A DNA stretch of 47,900 nt, taken from Deltaproteobacteria bacterium. GTDB taxonomy: Bacteria > Myxococcota_A > Polyangia > HGW-17 > SLPX01. Under the pieces are notes generated by a model. The model had not been told where the DNA came from and did no database searches. It saw only the letters and a list, made by a program, of their open reading frames with translations. Position 1 is the first letter of the stretch. Every line of letters begins with the position of its first letter. Location of the stretch: the NCBI GenBank assembly GCA_021162935.1, contig JAGGXR010000049.1, positions 1-47,900 of the forward strand. The letters run 5' to 3'. The translations under genes and the position numbers were made by a program. This document shows, piece after piece, positions 33,401 through 41,050 of the stretch.

Positions 33401-34638
33401 GCACGCCTCTTGTCCTTTCGCCTCCAGTACATGCGAGCCAGCCGCAGCAGGTACCTCGGCTCGCCGGGTGCGAGATGCATCTGACGCTCCATGGCCTTGA
33501 GCGCCTCTCCGTGCCGTCCGACCCGCTCCAAGAGTCTGATCATCTTGTCGCGCGTGTCCACGGCGGACGGACGAAATGCGAGCGCCCGCCGGTACGCCTT
33601 GATCGCCTTGAACTGCTTACCCAACTCGTCGTACAGCTCCGCCAGAACCCGCCACTCGAAGAACCCCTTGTGATGCCAGGCATGTTCATAATAGGCCACC
33701 AACGACTGGATGTCGTTCTTGCGCCGATAGATAGCGACCACCTTGTCCGTGAGTTCCCGGCGCAGCCAGTGTCCATGCACGGTCAGGCGCATAGCCTTGC
33801 GATAGGTGGCAATGGCCTTGGGGTCGCTCCCCATTTTTTCGTAGAGTTCTCCGACCTCCTTGAGCAGCTCTGCACGGCGCTTGGCGTCGCCGCGCGCCTG
33901 ACGGAGCAGAACCTTGTATTCGACCAGGGCGTCCTTGTACATGAGGTGCCGCGTCAGCATCCTGGCGTACTCGCCACGAAGATACCGATTTCCCGGTTCG
34001 AGCAGCAGCAACTTGTGGAAGTACCGCTTCGCCCGAGCCAGGTCCTTTTGCACGATGGACACGTCCACCAGAGAACGCAGGATCTTTCTCCGTCCCGTCT
34101 TGGACCGAGTGAGCGCCAACGCCTTTTCATAGGAAACAACGGCCTCACGCCACTTCTTCATGACCTGCAGGACTCGCCCCAAAGACCAATGGGCGGACGG
34201 GAGATTGGGTTTGAGCGCAATCGCCTTTCGATACTGCGCCACTGCATCGACGCGACGCTTCGATGATCGGTACAGATGACCGAGCACCACGTGCCCGGCA
34301 TACCAAGACGCATGGTGCCTCAACCGTGATTCGTAATGTTTGATCAGAATCGTCAGGGACCGACACTTGCGCAGCTTCCGCATGGGGAACGAATCATTGG
34401 GGTTCGCATCCAGCATCGAATAGTACCGACGGAGCAGACAGACATTACAGGGATCTCGCCGCAGTCCCCACTGACGACAGTTCTGCCCCCTCGCCTGACC
34501 GGCCTCCAACCACATGGACAGCAGCATCACGACGAGCAGTCCCACGCGGTTGGACCAAGCGGCATCGAACCGCCCCCTGCACGCCCATCGCAATCGGCCG
34601 TCCCATGGGCCGCTGCGCCTCCAACCGCTGGACTTCAT
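30481..34638 (-). CDS. Very large exported TPR/HEAT-repeat protein
   Basis: A 1385-residue protein made of helical repeats. ATG 34638 is chosen because GGAGG lies 4 nt upstream; the in-frame extension to 34722 lacks a ribosome site. A basic N-region precedes a hydrophobic segment (VGLLVVMLLSMWLEAGQARG, about 30-50), so it is exported or anchored. Residues about 110-870 contain a long series of tetratricopeptide repeats (for example AVAQYRKAIALKPNLPSAHW and AIKAYRRALAFRPSAVDT). From about 890 to the end, HEAT/PBS-lyase-like repeats take over (VREAAVWSLGLIGGPQAFRA, ALACLGLGRYGAKAVPKL). Both repeat types form protein-binding solenoids, so a scaffold role in the periplasm is likely. No catalytic domain is seen. 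It is extremely Arg/Lys-rich for an exported protein. Confidence 0.88.
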   Translation of the reverse strand: MKSSGWRRSGPWDGRLRWACRGRFDAAWSNRVGLLVVMLLSMWLEAGQARGQNCRQWGLRRDPCNVCLLRRYYSMLDANPNDSFPMRKLRKCRSLTILIKHYESRLRHHASWYAGHVVLGHLYRSSKRRVDAVAQYRKAIALKPNLPSAHWSLGRVLQVMKKWREAVVSYEKALALTRSKTGRRKILRSLVDVSIVQKDLARAKRYFHKLLLLEPGNRYLRGEYARMLTRHLMYKDALVEYKVLLRQARGDAKRRAELLKEVGELYEKMGSDPKAIATYRKAMRLTVHGHWLRRELTDKVVAIYRRKNDIQSLVAYYEHAWHHKGFFEWRVLAELYDELGKQFKAIKAYRRALAFRPSAVDTRDKMIRLLERVGRHGEALKAMERQMHLAPGEPRYLLRLARMYWRRKDKRRAIGLLRTCGRKFSRDASVHTALADLYNKWGKPNLAFKEYQRLVRIEPNEPSHLVNLGEQYWQRGRKAQALGLWRRLLKPGLYQTKREALSMLGQVLADHDQFAESLRNYRKAIKLAPKDPSLYRAVAPVYERARRYAKAVSAWLKVIELAKSIDKQPWRRQARSAIIALWIRQGTITRKLSRYRSVFDRTADLESGYFLGEAYIRLKKLPKAEHVFRTILAHHPEQVEALLALGEIYRRQHQLAKAVGVLLRLAKLVPSRAREFYMRIAELYLLMYRDDKALAYARKALTISKGDAEGWARVARIYEKKGDDVRAIEAYRRAIKIRPRFFSVSFALARIYLRRGDYDHAVSLYHDVVRRSPNQEMVARAGRRSLDLDEYLGRLPELERILIPLSFVYSHKPVYGRLLVQVYGRWIPALVRRKRFGSSKKARDFARHQLAELGKRALKPLLESLSSGRPRDRELAVSLVGHLGNKDAAPSLVRLVLEPPESSSGPGSLSSSDRSSLIAFQVRALVAAGRLQDPRTVSDLVRLARNSEPAVREAAVWSLGLIGGPQAFRALSAALSDRKVGVEALACLGLGRYGAKAVPKLVSVVTDRTRRVEIRAACAWALGWTNDDRAVSPLLSIVVRGRSLLHHKAAWALGMLARSAAVPSLLDLLWTRRGQGRIAVRWGLVRSALGKPSKLGLRAIEELDVADSGRLPVAWMVRHLRPGRVTLPVAGRVRLVTGYARRIVRSLDRALHRHTEVLIATLLELDSCGERFCLGPLDPGQRSPSSVEVVGAGLASRLVSLTRHPIPDVRALALSVLGKVSRTSIAPLVAKGLGDPVGKVRTAALRAAVSAARRRPGDRGALLSTLEKRLASDRFQDPCSVIGAMSKIGGRTAWSLLRRWVERRGRASRCGLEALVRLDRIRMRGVLETILARGTAQDRLDVVDVVARMGGALARTILRRALQDKSSLVQQAARSALAGKRERHP

Positions 34639-35032
34639 GCTACCTCCTGTCTTCGAATGCAGAAGAGACCTTACCATCCGAATCGAGGCAGCGGCAAGCA
34701 GATCGTTGCCATCCCGGTCCACGACTCATACCCCAATCACACCATTCCAGGAACCAGCGACGTCACAAGGCTGTCGTCACTCGGCGCAACGAAACTTCAT
34801 CCCCCTGTCACCGCCCACCCCGAGGTGAGGAGTTGGATTCGCAAAAAGCGAGGTCCAGACCGCTTCTGGCGGGAGGCACAGGACTACATCACTGAGCACA
34901 GACACCGCAGCATATGCCGTAGATGCCATTTCAAACGCAACCATTTCGACTTGATACAATAAAGGCACGATGACGCCCGCCGCGTCGCATGATATGTTTC
35001 CTCCATCACGACATGGAGGCCTGCGGCGCGGA
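34639..35032. other. 394-bp divergent intergenic region
   Basis: Separates the TPR/HEAT gene (minus) from the radical SAM gene (plus). No coding region or RNA gene is convincing. A TACAAT box at 34955-34960 could be the -10 of the radical SAM gene, but no matching -35 is seen. Confidence 0.45.
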
Positions 35033-37114
35033 ATGAAACCAATGCACCCGATCCCCCTTTCTCCAGCACAACTTCATCGAAGCGGCTTCGATCGACCCGA
35101 CGTGCTGATCCTGTCGGGAGATGCCTACTGCGACCATCCTTCATTTGGCACCGCCCTGGTCGCCCGACTGCTCGAATCCTTCCACCTCACGGTCGCAATC
35201 GCGGCCCAGCCCGAATGGAAGAATCCAAGCGACCTGGAGGCATGGGGCAGGCCGCGCCTGTTCGTCGGGGTCACGGCCGGCAACATGGATTCCATGGTTA
35301 ACCACTACACGGCTCACAAAAAGAAACGCCGCACCGACGCCTATTCGCCAGGCGGTCGGGCCGGTCTACGCCCCGACCGAGCCTCTATCGTGTACAGCCA
35401 ATTGGCCCGCCAGGTATTTCCCGACAGTCTCATCATCCTTGGAGGCGTCGAGGCCTCCATGCGACGATTCACCCATTACGACTACTGGCAGGATGCCATC
35501 CGCCGCTCCGTCCTCCTCGACGCCAGGGCGGACTTACTCGTGTACGGCATGGCCGAGCGGCCGCTGCGTGCCATCGTGGACCGGCTGGTCCCTCGGGGCT
35601 CGAATCAAAGCACTCCATTTGGAACGGAAAAGCGACCGACCATACCAGACATGCCCCGTCGAGACGCACCCAAGCTCATGGGGATACGCGGCACGGCGTT
35701 CGTCCTAGGGACTCGGACCCTGGCCGAACGGAACCTTGCACTCGACCATGGCGACATGGTGCCCCGCGACGTTTTCTGCGCACCAGTCGGCACCGTCGCA
35801 AACGCCGAGCCTAACAACAATGTGATACCCAGCCATGAGATCGACGCCCCACCATCGGGCCTATTTCGCGACGAACCCGAGACAGCGCCTTGGAAGGTCC
35901 GGCGTCTGCCAGCCTTCGAGGCGATCACCAAGGATCATCGACTGTTGGCCATGGCGTCCCATATCATCGAGCGCAGCTCGAATCCGACAGTGGGAGAAGT
36001 CCTGGTCCAAGAGCATGGCCGTGCCCTACTCGTGGTCATGCCTCCTGCTCGCCCTCTTTCTTCGACGGAGTTGGATTTCGTCCACGAACTCCCCTACGAA
36101 AGGGCATCGCACCCAAGCTACAGGGAACGTATTCCTGCCATGGAAATGATCGAGACATCGGTCCAGATCAACCGCGGCTGTTTCGGCGGTTGCACCTTCT
36201 GCGCCATCACCATGCATCAGGGCCGGGCCATCCAGTCCCGGTCGGCGGCCTCGGTCCTGCGTGAGGTCCAAACGCTGGTCGACATGGGCCACAAGGTCGT
36301 CTCGGACCTCGGCGGACCGACCGCCAACACATGGAACATGGTGGGACGAGACCAGTCCATCTGCAATCGATGTCGTCGTCCTTCCTGCCTCCACCCCACC
36401 ATCTGCCCCAACCTGGATACGGACCACGAACCCCTCCGCGACCTGCTCCGCCAGGTCCGCAGGGTACCTGGCCTCAAGCGGGCGATCGTGGCGTCGGGCG
36501 TCCGGCACGACCTGGCCCTCCGCTCTCCCGACTACCTCTCGGATCTCGTGGAGCATCACGTGGGTGGGCACCTCCACGTGGCTCCCGAACACGACAATCC
36601 TCAGGTCCTCGCGCTCATCCGCAAACCCAGCTACGATCGATTCGAGGCCTTCCGCAGCCTTTTCGATCGGCTCAAAAGAAAACTGCACAAGCAGTGCTAC
36701 CTCAATCCGTACTTCATGTCGGGGCTGCCCGGATCCACCGACGTCCGCATGGCCGCCCTGGTCCGACGTCTTCGGACCGAAGGCTGGAAGCCGCAACAGG
36801 TCCAGAGCTTCATCCCCACTCCTGGAACGCCGGCCACAGCGATCTTCGCCTCGGGCGTGGATCCGGACGATGTCTCGCAACCCATCGAGATGCCCAGGAC
36901 ACTGGGCGACAAGATCCGCCAGCATCGCATCCTCATCGAAGACCTCTCCGGGCAGCCGCACCACTTCCAGGCGAACCGATCGCCCTCCGACGGGGCACAC
37001 CCGAAGACGCATCGCCTCACCTCCACCAAGATGAAAAGGACGACGGCCCACAGACCGCACGGTCGGCCGACCACGAAACGTGTGCGCCCACATCGAAAAA
37101 GACGCCGTCGTTGA
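35033..37114 (+). CDS. ygiQ: YgiQ/UPF0313-family radical SAM protein
   Basis: A 693-residue radical S-adenosylmethionine enzyme of the YgiQ family, whose reaction is not established. The N-terminal family motif is LSGDAYCDHPSFGTALVARLL, with a cobalamin-binding-like alpha/beta region expected there. The radical SAM cluster is RGCFGGCTFC (Cys 383, 387, 390), giving the family's CX3CX2C spacing. Further family patterns include GGVEASMRRFTHYDYW and KPSYDRFEAF. The C-terminus is extended and strongly basic. The start is uncertain: ATG 35033 or 35042 fits family length best, while ATG 34970 has AAAGG 4 nt upstream. The next gene follows in the same direction. Confidence 0.93.
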   Translation: MKPMHPIPLSPAQLHRSGFDRPDVLILSGDAYCDHPSFGTALVARLLESFHLTVAIAAQPEWKNPSDLEAWGRPRLFVGVTAGNMDSMVNHYTAHKKKRRTDAYSPGGRAGLRPDRASIVYSQLARQVFPDSLIILGGVEASMRRFTHYDYWQDAIRRSVLLDARADLLVYGMAERPLRAIVDRLVPRGSNQSTPFGTEKRPTIPDMPRRDAPKLMGIRGTAFVLGTRTLAERNLALDHGDMVPRDVFCAPVGTVANAEPNNNVIPSHEIDAPPSGLFRDEPETAPWKVRRLPAFEAITKDHRLLAMASHIIERSSNPTVGEVLVQEHGRALLVVMPPARPLSSTELDFVHELPYERASHPSYRERIPAMEMIETSVQINRGCFGGCTFCAITMHQGRAIQSRSAASVLREVQTLVDMGHKVVSDLGGPTANTWNMVGRDQSICNRCRRPSCLHPTICPNLDTDHEPLRDLLRQVRRVPGLKRAIVASGVRHDLALRSPDYLSDLVEHHVGGHLHVAPEHDNPQVLALIRKPSYDRFEAFRSLFDRLKRKLHKQCYLNPYFMSGLPGSTDVRMAALVRRLRTEGWKPQQVQSFIPTPGTPATAIFASGVDPDDVSQPIEMPRTLGDKIRQHRILIEDLSGQPHHFQANRSPSDGAHPKTHRLTSTKMKRTTAHRPHGRPTTKRVRPHRKRRRR

Positions 37115-37193
37115 CAGATGGGGCCCGGCCGGACACATACTCAGTGACATGGAATCCAATGGAAGACATCGGACCACGGGCGTCCACCACGGC

Positions 37194-37937
37194 ATGAGTC
37201 GTCACCCCAAAAAACCAAAGCCGCCCGAATCGAACCCAACTCAGTTTGAAGAGGCTGGCCCGAATCCACCACGACTCCGCCTCGTTCTGGATCACATCGA
37301 CGCCACGAGGGGACGACGCCCACTGCCACAAATGAATCAGTCCGCTTTGCTCCTCGTGGACCTGCAGGCCCTTTTCACAGCCCCAAATTCTCCGGCGCGG
37401 CTTGCCGGATGGCCCGCTGCAAAAATCGGGTGTCTCCAGTTGCTCGCTACGGCAAGAAAACTGGGCCGGCCCGTGCTGTGGACCAGGCACGTCCATCCGC
37501 CAAACGATCGCGACAGCGCCATCGAGCACTTCTTCGGCCGTCTGATCACCAGCCAGGACCCCCTATCCGAAATCGGACCCGATTGCCGGCCTGAACAGGA
37601 TGAGCCGGTGATCGAAAAAGCACGACATTCGGCCTTTTGGAACACGGACCTCCAAGAACGGCTCCGGAACCAGGGGGTGGACACCCTGGTCATCGCCGGC
37701 GTCCAGACCGCGCTCTGTGTGTTGGCCACGGCGGCCGACGCGAACAGCAGAGATATCGTTCCCGTCGTGGTAGCAGACGCTTGTGCTGCAAAACGAATCG
37801 AAGAACACGATGCTGCAGTGACGGCACTGGCATCGGGCCTCGCCCATGTGACCGACACCGCTGAGATCGTGACGGCATGGAACAACCAAAACCATCCAGC
37901 TCTCGCCCGAATCGAATCGCAAAAAGAACACACATGA
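37194..37937 (+). CDS. Isochorismatase-family cysteine hydrolase
   Basis: A cytoplasmic hydrolase of the isochorismatase/nicotinamidase superfamily. The catalytic triad is in place: Asp in LLLVDLQALF (about 54), Lys in EKARHSAFWNTDL (about 142) and Cys in VIAGVQTALCVLATA (about 176). The last motif is the YcaC/isochorismatase-like form rather than that of nicotinamidase. About 45 residues precede the domain, and none of the candidate starts (37149, 37194, 37332) has a good ribosome site, so the start is uncertain. The substrate cannot be told from sequence. No siderophore or NAD-salvage genes are adjacent. Confidence 0.87.
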   Translation: MSRHPKKPKPPESNPTQFEEAGPNPPRLRLVLDHIDATRGRRPLPQMNQSALLLVDLQALFTAPNSPARLAGWPAAKIGCLQLLATARKLGRPVLWTRHVHPPNDRDSAIEHFFGRLITSQDPLSEIGPDCRPEQDEPVIEKARHSAFWNTDLQERLRNQGVDTLVIAGVQTALCVLATAADANSRDIVPVVVADACAAKRIEEHDAAVTALASGLAHVTDTAEIVTAWNNQNHPALARIESQKEHT

Positions 37938-38066
37938 GCAGCACCATGAACAACGAAGGACAGCACAACGTCCAACGGGAAGTGGCACCATGAACACACC
38001 TCATGGCATCGAGGAAGTGATCGTGCGTTGCGCCCCATCGCAAACAGACAGCAAGCAGAAAGTCTC

Positions 38067-39371
38067 ATGCTCCCGATCGTCCTGATAGCAACCGCATGCA
38101 TGGCGGTGCCAGCCACACTGCACCAAGCCGCCCCATTGCGCGACCGACGTCTCCTCAGCTCGGACCGACACAGGGCCGATGCGGACCTGTGCCTTCTCCC
38201 CGACGGATCGGCCATGGTTGCATCCGAATGGCTGCTTGCTGCAAACGTGCGCCGCGTGTCCATATATCACTGCCGGCCGGTCCGACATCGGTGGGCCTGC
38301 CGACGCATCCGGGACCTCGTTGTGCCGCACGAAGACTGGAGCATGGACCACCCAACCTTGATCTGTTCGACCAGCGCACCTTCGTCACGAAACCCGACCA
38401 CCGCACGGAGACCGCCACGACGAACATCCCAAAGCTGGACCATTCGGTTGTGGACGAGACAACGATCCCCGGACAAACAACAGTCCGAAGTCCAGTCCTT
38501 CCGAATCGACGTTCCTGTTTCCAGACGCCATGGGTCGATCGCAATCGCGCAGCCTGCATCGATCGTCGTCCGCGCCCTGGGCGCCCTGGCCATCGCCGGC
38601 CTTCCGCAAGCCTCAAAAATGCGCGTCCCCAACCCACCGCAACCGACGCAGCACGAGGCTGGATCAGACGTAGGGGCGACCGCACGAACGACGCCAACAG
38701 TCCGGATCCCGTCGCTGATGCCCTTCGCTCGACTGGACCACAAGGGACACGTCATCTTGTCCCTGTCGTCCCAGCAAGACGGATGTTTCATCGCCTCCTG
38801 TTCGATGAACGGCACCTGCAGATTTCTGGCCAAGGGCCCTCGAACCGCCGGACGTTGCGGAGTCATCACGATGGGCCGTCACACATGGCTCGCCCTGTAC
38901 CACCAGAAGGGAACCGCCCCAAACGCATGCCGCATGGCCTGGAGCGACGGAGCGCCTCACTGGACCTGGAGCATCCTCCCGTCCCGGCTCTATGGCTGCG
39001 ATCCCAGACCTTCTCTCATCGCATCTCATCAGGCCGCAGTGGCCCTGGTTTTGACACCGGGTTCTCGCTTGACCGTTGCGATCTCGTCCGTACAGCGAAC
39101 CGGGGCAAAGGCACGCGTTTGGCATCTCGCACGCCGCCGAATCCATGTGCCGCGCAGCCGTCTGCGCCGCCTCCATCCGTTTCTCGCGGGCAACGCCACG
39201 CATCTGTTTGTCTCATACATCCAAGAACGTCCCAGGTTGCTATTCGAACAGAGAATGGCATCATGGGTCACGTCGACGATCCCGGGACACGGGCATCCTC
39301 GCCACCGTCGATCGAAGCGACAACGCTCCAGGGCCGAACGAAGTTCCGAAAGGATGCGATCTGAAAAATGA
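38067..39371 (+). CDS. Exported protein of unknown function, beta-propeller-like
   Basis: A 434-residue protein. A signal peptide is visible after ATG 38067 (LPIVLIATACMAVPATL); a TTG at 38028 with GAGGA upstream is an alternative start. Two parts look like repeat-rich beta structure: about 30-110 (DADLCLLPDGSAMVASEWLL) and about 225-420 (LDHKGHVILSLSSQQDGCFI, MGRHTWLALYHQKGTAPNAC, SLIASHQAAVALVLTPGSRL). These recall sialidase- or BNR-type repeats but no family is recognised. The stretch between them is Arg/Ser/Pro-rich and reads almost like non-coding sequence. A second, overlapping plus-strand frame (38096-39364) is also open but more Arg/Pro-rich. I prefer this frame because it has the signal peptide and the repeat-like ending. 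Confidence 0.6.
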   Translation: MLPIVLIATACMAVPATLHQAAPLRDRRLLSSDRHRADADLCLLPDGSAMVASEWLLAANVRRVSIYHCRPVRHRWACRRIRDLVVPHEDWSMDHPTLICSTSAPSSRNPTTARRPPRRTSQSWTIRLWTRQRSPDKQQSEVQSFRIDVPVSRRHGSIAIAQPASIVVRALGALAIAGLPQASKMRVPNPPQPTQHEAGSDVGATARTTPTVRIPSLMPFARLDHKGHVILSLSSQQDGCFIASCSMNGTCRFLAKGPRTAGRCGVITMGRHTWLALYHQKGTAPNACRMAWSDGAPHWTWSILPSRLYGCDPRPSLIASHQAAVALVLTPGSRLTVAISSVQRTGAKARVWHLARRRIHVPRSRLRRLHPFLAGNATHLFVSYIQERPRLLFEQRMASWVTSTIPGHGHPRHRRSKRQRSRAERSSERMRSEK

Positions 39372-39389
39372 CCGAATACCAAGTGGTGG

Positions 39390-39698
39390 ATGATTTCCAT
39401 GCCAGGCAATACTGAGGAACACGATCATGGCAAAAGCCCCACGAGCCTGATTCCCGCGTTCGAGGAATTTCTGGCAAGAAAAGGGATGCCCCGACCCTAC
39501 CTACCCCTGTACTCGGTCCTTGCCCACCGACTCGTTCACCAGTTCGGCGTCGAACGCCTCAAACGTCTCAATCCGGAAGAAGCGGCGACACTGGTTGCCC
39601 AAACGGCCAAACCAGACGACTCGGCCCACAACATATCAAACAAACAAAAAGTGGTCCGTGCGTTGGTTCGGTACCTGTCCACCCATAAGAGCATGTGA
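39390..39698 (+). CDS. Small hypothetical protein (102 aa)
   Basis: A short cytoplasmic-looking protein with no signal peptide. After a polar start it has two or three predicted helices (LIPAFEEFLARKGMPRPYLP, LYSVLAHRLVHQFGVERLKR, KVVRALVRYLSTHK). The composition is balanced, unlike neighbouring shadow frames, which supports it as a gene. The start may be 39390 or the in-frame ATG at 39399. The helix pattern faintly recalls the SAM-like N-terminal domain of tyrosine recombinases (FEEFLARKG), but nothing catalytic follows. Function unknown. Confidence 0.6.
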   Translation: MISMPGNTEEHDHGKSPTSLIPAFEEFLARKGMPRPYLPLYSVLAHRLVHQFGVERLKRLNPEEAATLVAQTAKPDDSAHNISNKQKVVRALVRYLSTHKSM

Positions 39699-39753
39699 AT
39701 CGGGTCACAGGGATCGTACGACAGGACATGCTGCGTCCGACCGACGACCCCGG

Positions 39754-40791
39754 TCAGTTGAATTCCCTAACAGATTTGAGCAAATCGTTCAGGTGCCTGG
39801 ACGCCACGTCAATACGCCCCTCATCGAGGGAACCGAGCGCCGCATCGATGTGTTCGGTCAAGACGGACACCTTGGCATGGACCCGACCCGCGTCGTCCAC
39901 CGACGTGGCCGCGTCCGCCAGGCGCTTGAGCTTCAGCCGCGCCGGTGCGATCGCCTCCTGACGAGCCGGTCCTTCGTCCGGATAATGCGATTCGAGTTCC
40001 TCCAACTCATGCAGCACCCGCTCGATCAGCCCGAGATCCGGCAGCCGCATGGTGGGCGCCAAGGCAAGCTCATCGGACGAAATGCGAATATCATGGCCCT
40101 GCCCCCTCAAGAAACGCTCCAGAGACTGAGCCACCGTGGTCAGACCGGCACGAATCTCGGGACTTTCGTCGAACTGTGTGGTCGCGTGGGTCAGACGACT
40201 CGAACACCGTTCCAAAACCTGAACCTGGTCTTCGATGCTCGTCTCCAACGCGTCCACAGTCACGGCGGTGCGAACCTCGGAAATATCGCCACCCATTCGC
40301 TCGATCAATTTCTTGTGCAGTTCCACCAGCCGCTCCTGGACGTCAGCGGCTCTCCTTGTCCTGGTCGTCACCGACCGGTCCGAACCGTTCGACGCCACGA
40401 GGTCGACGGCCGAAGATTGGAGTTCACCCAGGATAGGGCCAAAATCTGCGAGATCTTCCGGCTCAGACACGAGACGAAGGAGATCGAGACAGGTTTCGAG
40501 CGAATGCACCAACAGAGCGGAAACCTGCCTCGCCTTCAACCTGGTCCCACGCCCAGTGACACTTGCCCCGCCCCAATTCGAATCAGGACTCGAAGCAGGC
40601 TTCGCGGAATCGCCCCCGCCAGCTCCTCTCTTGATAAACAGCTTCCAAAACATCATCACGAGCCCGACCAGCCCGACAGAAACCAATGCCACCGCCGCAT
40701 ACAATGATCCAGGAAAGGGTCGGCGGAAAAACAGGGCCAGGCCCGCACCCGTGGCAAGGCCGGACATGATGAGCAACAACCAGTACAGCAT
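39754..40791 (-). CDS. Two-TM membrane protein with coiled-coil cytoplasmic part
   Basis: A 345-residue protein of unknown function. ATG 40791 directly starts the first membrane segment; a TTG 15 nt further up is also possible. Two hydrophobic helices (about 2-22 and 30-50; LYWLLLIMSGLATGAGLALF, VALVSVGLVGLVMMFWKLFI) are separated by a short basic loop. After a Gly/Ser linker, the remaining ~270 residues are helical, with long charged heptad-like stretches (VQERLVELHKKLIERMGGDI, VLHELEELESHYPD, IDAALGSLDEGRIDVASRHL). Both ends are probably cytoplasmic. No enzyme motif is seen; a structural or regulatory role is possible. It is convergent with the small gene at 39390 and divergent from the beta-helix lipoprotein. 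Confidence 0.78.
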   Translation of the reverse strand: MLYWLLLIMSGLATGAGLALFFRRPFPGSLYAAVALVSVGLVGLVMMFWKLFIKRGAGGGDSAKPASSPDSNWGGASVTGRGTRLKARQVSALLVHSLETCLDLLRLVSEPEDLADFGPILGELQSSAVDLVASNGSDRSVTTRTRRAADVQERLVELHKKLIERMGGDISEVRTAVTVDALETSIEDQVQVLERCSSRLTHATTQFDESPEIRAGLTTVAQSLERFLRGQGHDIRISSDELALAPTMRLPDLGLIERVLHELEELESHYPDEGPARQEAIAPARLKLKRLADAATSVDDAGRVHAKVSVLTEHIDAALGSLDEGRIDVASRHLNDLLKSVREFN

Positions 40792-41050
40792 CGACGTTCC
40801 ATCCAAAGGAAATGACGACCCAAGCAGGCGACCATCGTCTCATTTCGTTGTGGCGCCTGCACCCGGCCAGCGTGTCTTTTCATGACATACCAAGTTCATA
40901 GCATACCGAAACCCCGAAGATTCGTCCAGACACAGTTCTTCTGACAGAAATCCTGGACCCACGCCCCGCCAAAGGGTATCGTCGAAAACACAACACAAAC
41001 GCAGGTGGGCGCGGCAAGCAACCCCACCACGATCGAAAAGGATGAGGCAA

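Noticed and set aside
37990-38085. 32-codon small ORF between isochorismatase and exported protein genes
   Set aside because: No clear ribosome site, no recognisable features, and it overlaps the start of the next gene.
38096-39364. Alternative 422-codon plus-strand frame overlapping the exported protein
   Set aside because: It is Arg/Pro-rich with no signal peptide or repeat-like structure. Its middle part looks somewhat coding, which is why the preferred gene has reduced confidence.
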